Assembly (NCBI GenBank): GCA_037176885.1
Contig: JAWWNJ010000116.1
Coordinates: 682,001 to 746,000, forward strand
DNA length: 64,000 nucleotides
DNA from: Favolaschia claudopus
Taxonomy: Eukaryota; Basidiomycota; Agaricomycetes; Agaricales; Mycenaceae
Direction of reading: 5' to 3'
Part shown: positions 22,304 to 30,465 of the stretch, piece by piece
How positions within the stretch are numbered: the stretch's first letter is position 1
Layout: each line of letters begins with the position of its first letter
Notes under the pieces: generated by a model
Databases searched by the model: none
What the model saw: the letters and a program-made list of their open reading frames with translations, nothing else
What the model was told of the DNA's origin: nothing
Program-made: the position numbers and the translations under genes

Positions 22304-22989
22304 GCAAACTGATGTGCACTAAAGTATTTCACTGAACCAAGTACGCTGGATAAAAAAATTCAGGAAGCTGTGGGAGAGTATGGCATAGACCATATCATAC
22401 GTCAACAATATGCAGATAAGGCTCAGTTCGCAACACATTCACACAGTGCAGTTTGGATCTGGTCTCCCTGGCTCTCCCACGGTCGAACGAATGTGAGCGC
22501 TTGAGCGGTTGAAAATAAGATCTTATGTGTTGAAAAAAAAAGATCTAACATCTACAAAAATTTTCACACTAAATGCCTACACCATCAAAATTGATGCCCA
22601 ATAACCCATGGTCGGGGAAATACACATGTGAGCGCTTGAGCACGCATAGGGTTGAAAATCTAACATTTACCAAAACTTTCACACTAAATGCCTAAAAAGG
22701 CTAGCACCAAGCACCAGCATTTGAAAATTGTTGTTGAATTGTTGTATGGCCTCGATTCAACCTCGATTCGTCAGATTTGATCATGAAATACCACCTTGCG
22801 GCGTGGATGGCAGTGAATACTTTCAAAAACTTTCTGAGCATCAGAATATTCTGCCTCCGACTCCGGTCTAAATTGTTCTGAGCACAGTAAACTGATATCA
22901 GCTTTCTCGGAATTGCGCAAGCTCCCCCCAACTGTAAGCCGGGCACCGGCATTACAAAACATACTTTATATAATAAGTGGACCCTCCTA

Positions 22990-23640
22990 GGGTCCGTGCG
23001 GTTAATTCTAGACTACCTGTAGGCACAGTGATCGTTCCGGTATCCACGTAACGTACTCGGCGCGTCTCTCACCCTCACGCACGCAGTATGGGGACGTCGT
23101 CCGTTGATGGTTCGCGACCTGGCGCGGTCAGTGGTGCTTCCTCGGGCAGATTATGGCGTTGCTGTTTTTTTTCCCCCTTCCTGCTAAGTCATTGAAACCG
23201 TTGGAGCGCGTTAACAAGTCATTGCACGCTGTATTACAGGAGCATGTAGTACCACATCCCTCACTGCGCTAGAAAAGGAAGCAGCCATCCTCCCAGCACC
23301 CCTTCGTCTCCAACGCGACATATTTCACCGCATTGCTCAATACCTCACTCTTCCCCAAACGCATGGCATCGTACCCATTCTTCGCAACGCCATCCTCGGG
23401 CTCACCACGCTTCACCCCTTCACTATGTAGAGCGGCTCCCACTGGTTCACTGGCCGCCAGATATCCCACCACGAAACACGCGCATTCGCGGACGCGAGCG
23501 GATTTCCAGCTCCCCCAGGCATGAAGACTCACCTCGAATCATCCCCAAGCTGGCCGTGAAGAACTCCTGAACCAAAATCCTCAAGTCGACTCGTCACAGG
23601 GGTAGTAGATGTGGGTCTCAACTCGAACCGTGAATGAGAG
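22990..23640. other. no recognised gene; one open frame on the minus strand
   Basis: 23269-23532 (-) is open for 87 codons and contains RECACFVVGYLAASEP. I do not recognise it. It may be an exon of a broken gene. Confidence 0.35.
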
Positions 23641-23705
23641 GAGCAGTATAGTTGAAAGCAGAGAATGATCTCCGCTCCGCTGGAAACAACAAGGAGGAAT
23701 GGTCG

Positions 23706-23757
23706 TTCGGTCTGGCGACCGATTTGCCATCACCCTTGGAATGGCGGGGTTGCCCAT
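23706..23757. repeat. inverted mate of the 10467-10518 repeat
   Basis: CGGTCTGGCGACCGATTTGC continuing to GGCGGGGTTGCC; see the entry at 10467. Confidence 0.7.
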
Positions 23758-23765
23758 TTGCGGGC

Positions 23766-23894
23766 TAACGGCTCGATAGAATTGGATGATTTATATATGG
23801 GCAGAGAGCTCTCAACGAGATCTGTCGATTGGCACACTCTCCAGTAAAAACTAATTACATAATTTTATTTGTCAGTATCGTGTGTCCACAACTG
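23766..23894 (-). mobile_element. truncated CAGTTGTGG-family MITE end
   Basis: The reverse complement of this stretch follows the first 130 bp of the 43229-43830 element (CAGTTGTGGACACACGATAC, TTATGTAATTAGTTTT, CCAATCGACAGATCTCGTTG). It ends at a TA border at 23895. The rest of the element is absent. Confidence 0.8.
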
Positions 23895-24059
23895 TAGTGA
23901 AAACCAGAGCTAAGAAAATCGAGCCGGATCGAGGGAAATCGAGTGATCGAGGGAAATCGAGAAAAAACGAGGGAATGTGTACCGACTACAAAGCTGAAAG
24001 CGCTGAAATGAATGTTCCGAGCGTGCTCGACCTCGCACAACTATTATTACACTTATTCG

Positions 24060-24620
24060 CGTGAGGAGGCAGTGTTCTGCATGGCCGTGCACGCTGTCGT
24101 CACCATTTTCGGACTTAACCAAAACAACCACCACCACCACCACCAGTCTCTACTGCTGGCCTCAACCTGAGGGCATCCCACCTTCCTGTGTTCTTCTAGA
24201 CATTCAATATCAATAACCTTCTATTTCTTTACCTCTTCGTGTGCCCTCGTCAACGCCACTCTTTGGAATCGTATAGGACGTACAGCTGAGTCTGAGACCA
24301 ATTCTTGGCCATGAATTTTGCTGATCCCTCCGTGGAGAATGACCAGGACGATAACCAGCGCGTCGGAGTCCGGACAAATATAAGGATTCTGTCCAGTACT
24401 GGCACAATGCGTGAGACCCTGTGCAGTTGAAGGCAGCAGAAAAAAACCATACTGTCTATTCAAATGTCCTTCCGCAGCACCTCTCTGAGTGGGCAAAGTT
24501 GAATCACTCGACGCAATGGAATTCAAGACTCTACCTGTGAAAATCTAGTTCTGCACAAACCGCAAATGAACCGCCTAATTTTTGCATTTGAGCTGGCATA
24601 AAATGACCATGTCGGAAAAT
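24060..24620. other. no recognisable gene
   Basis: Contains a short (ACC)n microsatellite at about 24124. Minus-strand frames at 24210-24526 show no motif. Confidence 0.4.
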
Positions 24621-24629
24621 CCGAATTTG

Positions 24630-24740
24630 CTTGATCAAGCTTGATGCTGGTATCAAGCTTGATCAAGTACCCCCCGTAGTTGGTCAGAAAGTATCAGGCG
24701 TAATCAAGTTGCGTCAAGTAGCGTCAAGCACGATCAAGCG
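24630..24740. repeat. 16-bp hairpin followed by a degenerate TCAAG array
   Basis: CTTGATCAAGCTTGAT (24630-24645) pairs perfectly with 24652-24667 across a 6-nt loop. From about 24690 the string RTCAAG recurs with a step of 10-11 bases (AATCAAGTTGC, GTCAAGTAGC, GTCAAGCACG, ATCAAGCGAT). Confidence 0.75.
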
Positions 24741-25120
24741 ATGTCAATATATATCAGGTTAGGCCTGGAAAATGGTACATTTCGACTACTCGTCTGCGCG
24801 TAAAAATATAGCAGCATCCACGGTCCACAAGGAAGTGACTTGGTTGATTTGCTGAGAATGGGACCATAAGTGCACCGCGCGCGCACAACATGCTCCATTG
24901 AGAGGAACGTGAACTCCTCCGACTCGTCGCGAATCTGACATCCAGCCCAGCGAGTTTGCGGCTTGCATCGACTCGGGGTAAACATGCGAACAAGGGCGAT
25001 ATCCAGTTTTCGGCCGTTGGGTAAGGAACATTGAAACAATGCGCGTAAACGCGCAAAGTGGAGGCCTGGATCGGTCATGTTGACAGTAACACAATCATAC
25101 CTGGGCTCCTTTTGAAACAA
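24734..25120 (-). pseudogene. C-terminal fragment of a multi-copy basidiomycete transposon-associated protein
   Basis: The minus-strand translation contains MTDPGLHFARLRALFQCSL, NGRKLDIALVRMFTPSR and TRWAGCQIRDESEEFTFLSM. From memory, the pattern 'LARLxxxFxC...YDIALVxxFxxSxWxPxTxWxGC' occurs near the C-terminus of acidic proteins carried next to DDE transposases in basidiomycete DNA transposons. The segment expected immediately after, a short basic tail, is replaced by unrelated sequence, and the upstream part is missing. No stop codon interrupts the 128 codons shown. Confidence 0.4.
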
Positions 25121-25219
25121 CGGGTTGCATCTCAGGATATCCCGAGCACTGCGCCAATCTTGACGGGATTGATACTCAACGTAAACGCATTTGAAGGTGC
25201 GACCATAATCAGGCTCGTG

Positions 25220-25283
25220 ACCAGCCTATATACGAGAACGACCTTTTTGACATTGGGAGTAGGTCGGACGTATATAGGCTGGT
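25220..25283. repeat. 64-bp foldback with 15-bp perfect arms (copy 1)
   Basis: ACCAGCCTATATACG at 25220-25234 pairs with CGTATATAGGCTGGT at 25269-25283. A second copy at 41927-41991 has ACCAGCCTGTATACG and CGTATACAGGCTGGT: one base differs in each arm and the pairing is kept. The flanks (GGCTCGT on one side, ACTATTC on the other) are also shared between the copies in inverse orientation. Confidence 0.85.
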
Positions 25284-25641
25284 ACTATTCGGAATATTTG
25301 ATTGGGCGGGGGCGGAGTTTGAAACTTTGGGTGGGGCCGAGGGACATAACATCCTCGGCATTGTGTGACGGCCTGTGACTCGGCCAAATCTGAATATTTC
25401 TTCTTCGCCTAAAATACCTCCAAAATATTGGTTCAAGTCCTCAGAAGGGTAGCCCATAGTTATTAAATAATATTGACGCCCTTGAATCAGGTTAAAGTCG
25501 AAATTTTCTGTAGACTCGGTATGCTGTTCGTTTTGTAAAAAAAATCAAAATACCTCATGAGACGCACACGTACCGGTATGAGTTCCGCAAGTACCCATAA
25601 GAAGTAAAGGGAGTCAGGAAATCTCTTGAGTGAGGACAATA

Positions 25642-26525
25642 CTCGGTGTCCGCAAAAGTAACCGGAAATGCCGATATTTCGACGCGATCACGTGAGTTTC
25701 CCACGGTTTCTGCACCTGGCTGCATACCTTTCAATGTGAGTAGATCATTCCCTAAGTTTCTTGGAGATCTTCTCTTTTTACATCACTCTAGAGCTAGTTG
25801 AATTCATGATGTTATTGTTTGGCAATGCCAAGTTGTCAACGTTGTGCAAGAAATTGGTTGCTGTTTGCTCAAATAAGCATGGTTGACCATTTTTGCACAA
25901 TGCATGCTACATTAGCGCTCTATTGGTATCTTTCAAGCCCTTTGAACCATTCCAAATGATGCACTATTGGACCAGAATTGTGGAAACCAGAATTTTCAAC
26001 CTTTTGCTTAAATTTCAGTTTTGCACTCACATTTATGCAAGTTTGAAGACAGCAGCAATAGCAATAGGCCTCTTAAACACAATCAGTGTTCATTATTAGG
26101 TGAAACAACACCAGAACTGATTGAATTGTTCCTTAAAACACCCCAAATAACTGTCTGACGATCGGTTGAAAGTGACAGACTGAGACAGTCAAAATAAACG
26201 CTACAGATATCAACTGTACACAGTTTCTTTTCAACATTGAGTGTTCGTGCCCACAAAAGGACACCATGCTGAAGAGTCTTGCAAAATCAAAACCATAATT
26301 TTCCTCCCAGAACAAGCTGTGTTGCACTGACTTTGTTGATCACCATCAAAATACAGCTGATAGATTTGTCCCTCTACAACGGTCTCTCCTGAGCAGCTTT
26401 ACACATGATATGTATGATATGTGACCAAAATAAAGCAAGGATTACACCTATCTAGTTTGCTTCCGAAAATACTACAAATTTGGCAAGCAATAAGCGAATT
26501 TCCGGTTACTTTTGTGGGCACCGAG
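25642..26525. mobile_element. TA-flanked MITE nested in the AT-rich element
   Basis: The termini are CTCGGTGTCCGCAAAAGTAA (from 25642) and the inverted partner ending TTTTGTGGGCACCGAG (26525), with TA on both sides. The uninterrupted relative at 41755 reads GAGACAATATATAGAGAG (on the minus strand), giving the empty site and confirming TA duplication. A related solo end, CTCGGTGTCACCAAAAGTAA, lies at about 53630. The 884-bp body is non-coding. Tc1/mariner type. Confidence 0.85.
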
Positions 26526-26730
26526 TATATATAGAGTGGTTAGAGCGTATATATTGAGTGAAAATATAATATATGGTGGAAGAGATCTGCCTATATAGAG
26601 TGACCTGTTCCAATATAGAGTCAACAGAGACCATATATTGCGTTGACTGAGGACGATAATCTGTGTGGAATGAGGCAATATATTTTCAACACAACATATA
26701 TATTGAGCGCAACTGCAAATATATATGGCA

Positions 26731-26750
26731 GCGTCGGGGCGCCCCGACGC
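26731..26750. repeat. 20-bp all-GC-core palindrome
   Basis: GCGTCGGGGCGCCCCGACGC, a perfect palindrome in a strongly AT-rich neighbourhood, conserved exactly at 41536-41555. Confidence 0.9.
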
Positions 26751-26959
26751 AACGGGCGGACCCCTCCGCCCGTCAGGACCCCTCCGCCCATTCCGCGCAG
26801 TGCTCGGGCTTGCCCCGCCCAACGGCGGGGTAGAACGACGCAGCGAGCGCGCTCTCGGCCATCTCGGCGATTGCCTCCGAGCTTTCCGGCATTCCGAGAC
26901 CTGCCAAGACGATGATGTCAATGCTGTAAAGTTCTTTTACGCATCATCGTAGTCGCCTC

Positions 26960-27600
26960 GTGGCTCCCTCCATTCACATCCTCTGTAGCCTTCCCCAGGT
27001 CTCCAAGCTGCAAGCAAGACTTCCTGTTGTTCTATCTGTGCCTCAGAACCACGACACACGGCGACTCGGAGCCGCGAAATGCACCCTTGAACCTCTTTAC
27101 TTGCAGCTCACCGTGAGCTACTCTAAATCCCCAACCCCGACTTTTGCTGCTTCGTCTCGAATGGCTCTCTCCTCACGGATCGTGGCACTTGCGAGTCCGA
27201 TTACCTCCGACGCTTTGCGGCCGTCGACGCGGTCAATTAACTCCAAGAGCGGCAACTTGTCTACAAGATCACACAGTTAGCGGATGAAAAATCTCCACCC
27301 TACGAACAGCACTGTACAGCACCGCGCCCGGAAACCCTTGCGTTCTGCGCGATGTCTTCATGAGAGAGAATCTGCCCGAGCTGCCATTTCCGCGACTTAG
27401 ACAAGGTGCTTGGCGTCACAGACCCGAAGAGTCTCGAGGATGGGTACAAGACCCATTCCAACCATACCCGTATGTCTGCCTTTTTCCTAGAAATGCGGGG
27501 CTCAATGGAATGCAGAACCATACCCATTGGCAAGCGCTGACTCTGCGCGCGGCAACCTTACAGGCACTTTCGTCAACGCGTTTGTGAATGCTGCCCGGAA
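26960..27600. other. no recognisable gene
   Basis: Open frames at 26960-27280 and 27360-27587 lack recognisable motifs. No repeat mate was found. Confidence 0.4.
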
Positions 27601-27601
27601 A

Positions 27602-28290
27602 TACAGTGGTGGCAAATAGAAATTGCCGTGGCTTTTTGGCCAGAATCTTGCTGTATACTTCACCGAATGACCTGAAATAAAATGTAGAGATAAATATATG
27701 ATATCTCTGTACTGCTTAGAACACTCAGTTATATATTACGCCCTGACAATGCATCAATAACAGGACAGTTTCTTATTATTGCCATATCTGGAAAGACTCA
27801 ATGTATCCTCAGCAAAAAAGTGTCACAATAGGATGAAAGTACTTGAAAAACAGTCCTAGTTTCCACTTTTGTTGAATGGAATTGACCCTCATTTGAGCTC
27901 ACAACAACCGCTCAGAGTTGGCTATTTTCACACAAAATAGCTGAAAATGCAGAGAAAATAGCTAAAATGACCTACTTCGAGCGGCTGTTGTGAGCTCAAA
28001 TGACGATCAATTCCAGTCAATCAAAGTGAGAACTAGCATTGTTTTTCAAGTACTTTTATCCTATTATGACACTTTTTTTGCTGAGGGTACATTGTGTTTT
28101 TCTGGATATGGCAAAGTACGAAAACCATCCATTATTGATGCACTGTCAGTGCATGATATATTGCTGAGTGTTCTAAGAGGTACAGAAGTATCACATACTC
28201 ATCTCTACATCTTATTTGAGGTCATTCGTTGAAGTATACATCGAGATTTTTACCAAAAAGCCACGGCAATTTCTATTTGCCACCACTGTA
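27602..28290. mobile_element. hairpin MITE: the whole 689 bp is one inverted repeat
   Basis: The outer 38 bases (TACAGTGGTGGCAAATAGAA inward to GGCTTTTTGG) are perfectly inverted at 28253-28290. The similarity continues through both arms to the centre: TGTATACTTCA, TTAGAACACTCAG, TGCATCAATAA, GCCATATC, CAAGTACTTT and GAGCTCACAACA all have inverted partners, with a small AT-rich loop at about 27925-27965. TA borders with CAGTGGTGG termini fit Tc1/mariner. Non-coding. Confidence 0.85.
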
Positions 28291-28344
28291 AGAAGTATAG
28301 TCGAGGCTGAGGAGGCCAACATCCGGGTGTACAAGAACAAGTAG

Positions 28345-29318
28345 CATGGTCGGTGCTTTCTCCATATGCCCGTTCATCAAGAACTGATGTTGTTTCAGAA
28401 ATGACGAGCGCCGCTGCATCTCTTAGACTCAGTCTGCTGTGGGACATCGACCTCGGCTCGAGTCACCTCGACAAGTACGCTTATTTCTCGTTAGAGGAGT
28501 ACATCACATCAAAGCGGATGCGCTTCTCGCCACCGGCATCCTTGAACAGAGGTTTGCGCACGGAGGCGGACGTAGCCAAGGGGCTCATTGAGGAGTACAT
28601 TGAGAGTAAGTCGGTGCCGTTGAAGACCAGCGCGATTATGGGTCTGGGGCTGGCGTATGCCAGGTCCCATCGGGAAGACTTGTTGGAGTTGATCATCCCG
28701 CGTCTCGGATGATGGGGTGACGATGGAGATTGCCAGTCTTGCAACGCTTGCGTTTGTTGGTAGCGAGACTGGGTAGATTACGGGGACGATCTTGCAGGTG
28801 CTTATGGAGAAGGCGGAGAGGAATGATGCCGGACTTGATGAGAAGTGGGCGAGGTATATGGCGTTGAGTTTTGGACTCCTCTACCTTGGTACGTTGTGTC
28901 CCGTGGTTTTGCTTTGGATCGTTCTTGACTGTTTTTATGTTGAGTCTACAGGACGCATCGGACACAACTATCGAGACGCTCAAGGCCATTGAGCTTCCCA
29001 CATCGACATGAAGGAGAAGGAGCCGGAAAAGGACGAGAAGAAGGAGGAGGGTGCAGCTGCGGGTGCCGAGGAGGAGGAGTCGAAGCCGACTACAATTCAA
29101 AGCCCGACGACACGTTCCAAGCCTTCGCTGGTATTGCTGTGGCTTTGATCGCTATGCCGGAGCTGAGATGTCGTTACGACAATTCCACCGCCTGCTAAGA
29201 TCTTTCACCGTGACCCTCGTCAATGCTTTATTGACCTCTCTCGACAGATGTACTACGGCGAACCTATCATCCGAAAATCGGTACCACTCGCCATCGGCCT
29301 CGTCAGCGTTTCCTAGTG
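28345..29318 (+). pseudogene. 26S proteasome regulatory subunit RPN1 (PSMD2) pseudogene fragment
   Basis: RPN1 is a scaffold of the proteasome 19S base. Recognisable segments, in order: AAASLRLSLLWDIDLGSSHL-DKYAY, EEYI, RTEADVAKGLIEEYIESKSV, PLKTSAIMGLGLAYARSHRE, a DGVTMEIASLATLAF-like part, NDAGLDEKWARYMALSFGLL, DASDTTIETLKAIE, a Lys/Glu-rich linker, KPDDTFQAFAGIAVALIAM, GAEMSLRQFH and MYYGEPIIRKSVPLAIGLVS. It is broken by frameshifts (about 28515-28555, 28740-28780, 29100), in-frame stops, and a deletion after KAIE. An intron (GTACGT...CTACAG, about 28890-28951) is retained, so this is a DNA-level duplicate rather than a retrocopy. The copia 5' LTR begins 6 bp after the last RPN1-like codons, and no RPN1 sequence resumes after the 3' LTR. 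Confidence 0.85.
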
Positions 29319-29323
29319 GTACA

Positions 29324-29665
29324 TGTTGGAATATGAAGCCGAAGGGTTCTCGGGCATCCTTACTCAGCCCGAGGGATTGGCCTGAGTTCTCGAGAGGGAG
29401 AGATGAGTAAGCAAGCCATTGATATATTGGGCGTGAACTCCGAAATGGAGCTCGCTGCACTCCGCCCGAAGACGAAGGAGCCGAGGCAGCCCCTGAACAT
29501 CCTAGATATTTCTTCAAGTTTCTATTTTACTCAGCTACTCATAGTATTAGTAATATTCCTGGGAGGTATAAATACTCAGTAGATAGAGCACTGTACTTTA
29601 CTGGTTTGCAAGGGAATAAATCACCTTACTCCTATTCCAAGCTCAAACCACCCGCTTTTTCTACA
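29324..29665 (+). repeat. copia 5' LTR (342 bp)
   Basis: Starts TGTTGGAATATGAAGCC and ends CCGCTTTTTCTACA. It has an additional 116 bp (about 29373-29489) not present in the 3' LTR. A TATA box, TATAAATA, lies at 29567-29574. Confidence 0.9.
29567..29574 (+). promoter_or_regulatory. LTR TATA box
   Basis: TATAAATA in the 5' LTR, repeated at 37181-37188 in the 3' LTR, about 90 bases before the LTR end, the usual place for the start of retroelement transcription. Confidence 0.5.
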
Positions 29666-29722
29666 CAAACCAGTGCTAGCCTTTGTGGTGGGCCAGTCTT
29701 CAATACACCACTCTGCTTAATC

Positions 29723-29816
29723 TCTAGGAGCGAACCCTAGAAACCTTGGGAGCGAACCCCAAGGACGTTGAACTCGGGAGCGAACCCCGAACCTGTTGAA
29801 CCCGGAGCGAACCCGG
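29723..29816 (+). other. four tandem hairpins with invariant loop in the copia leader
   Basis: Between the 5' LTR and gag, four hairpins share the 7-nt loop AGCGAAC and have different stems: TCTAGG/CCTAGA (29723-29741), CCTTGGG/CCCAAGG (29744-29764), TCGGG/CCCGA (29774-29790) and CCGG/CCGG (29802-29816). Every stem is perfectly complementary although the sequences differ. As part of the 5' leader of the genomic RNA they could act in packaging, dimerisation or translation. That role is inference. Confidence 0.85.
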
Positions 29817-29916
29817 AACCTGTTGGAAACCCACGGCCTTTCCACCCTTCGAATTCTACCCACGATGTCCAATCACGATTCCTCATCACGATTCCCACGT
29901 CTAAATGACACCAACT

Positions 29917-30465
29917 TAGTGCTGCCGGGTAGCCCTGTGCTAGAAAGTTTTTAGCACTTGCTATGCTATGCTAGAAATGTCGAGGTCCAAAGGACAATAG
30001 CTAGCACACGTTAATAACACATTTCTAGCACATTTTTAGCAGTCACGTGCACCTGTCGCGTTGCCCTGGGACGGTATAATTTTGACCTGCAAGAGGTACA
30101 TGCCTCTGTGAAAATGTCTAGAAAACATCTTGGAAGGCTGTTATAGCAAGGAATGCTCATCTGAACACAAATTTCGATCTATTAGCCCAATTCGGACACT
30201 CGGCAAGCGCCGGCTGGACTCGATTAGCACCAGAAAAAGAAATTTCTCCACCATCTCATTGAAAATCGAATTTAAACCTTCTATCCTTCCATGACCACTC
30301 AAATGAATGACAGGATGGTCCCTCAGACACCCACAGTGCTGCTTGAATTTATAGCAATAAATAGCATGGGGTTTTGGACGGTCCTCAGCCTAGCAGCTAA
30401 TAACGTGTTAATAACATGTGCTATATAGCATTGTTATTAACAATTGAGTTTACAGCACAGCGCTA
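29917..30465. mobile_element. hAT-type MITE with TAGCA subterminal repeats, right end replaced
   Basis: The left end TAGTGCTGCCGGGTAGCCCT has the same terminal 13 bases as the adjacent hAT element. The interior is dense in CTAGCA/TAGCAC/GCTATGCTA motifs in both orientations. The right side reads AGCACAGCGCTAC, matching the inverted left terminus up to GCTAC. The outermost bases (CCGGCAGCACTA) are then replaced by the inverted hAT arm at 30466. Confidence 0.6.

Larger units (their letters stand above)
21400..22975. repeat. pair of diverged direct repeats around a MITE and a hairpin
   Basis: About 21415-21715 and 22540-22960 are similar in direct orientation. Shared strings include ACTAAATGCCT, TTCTGAGCAT, CTGCCTCC, TCGGAATTGC and GTAAGCCGGGCACCGGCATTA (one mismatch). 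The motif TTCACACTAAATGCCTA is itself repeated at 22566 and 22678. This could be two copies of a larger element, but the termini are not clear. Confidence 0.6.
25520..26940 (+). mobile_element. AT-rich repeat element, copy 1, interrupted by a MITE
   Basis: Begins TATGCTGTTCGTTTTGT. After the inserted MITE is removed it matches 41380-41878 in inverse orientation throughout: GTACCGGTATGAG, TCTTGAGTGAG, several TATATAGAGTG/ATATATTGAGTG strings, AGTCAACAGAGACCATATAT, GAATGAGGCAATATATT, a 20-bp GC palindrome, GCTCGGGCTTGCCCCGCCCA, and GTCAATGCTGTA at the far end. No coding sequence. Superfamily unknown. Confidence 0.75.
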
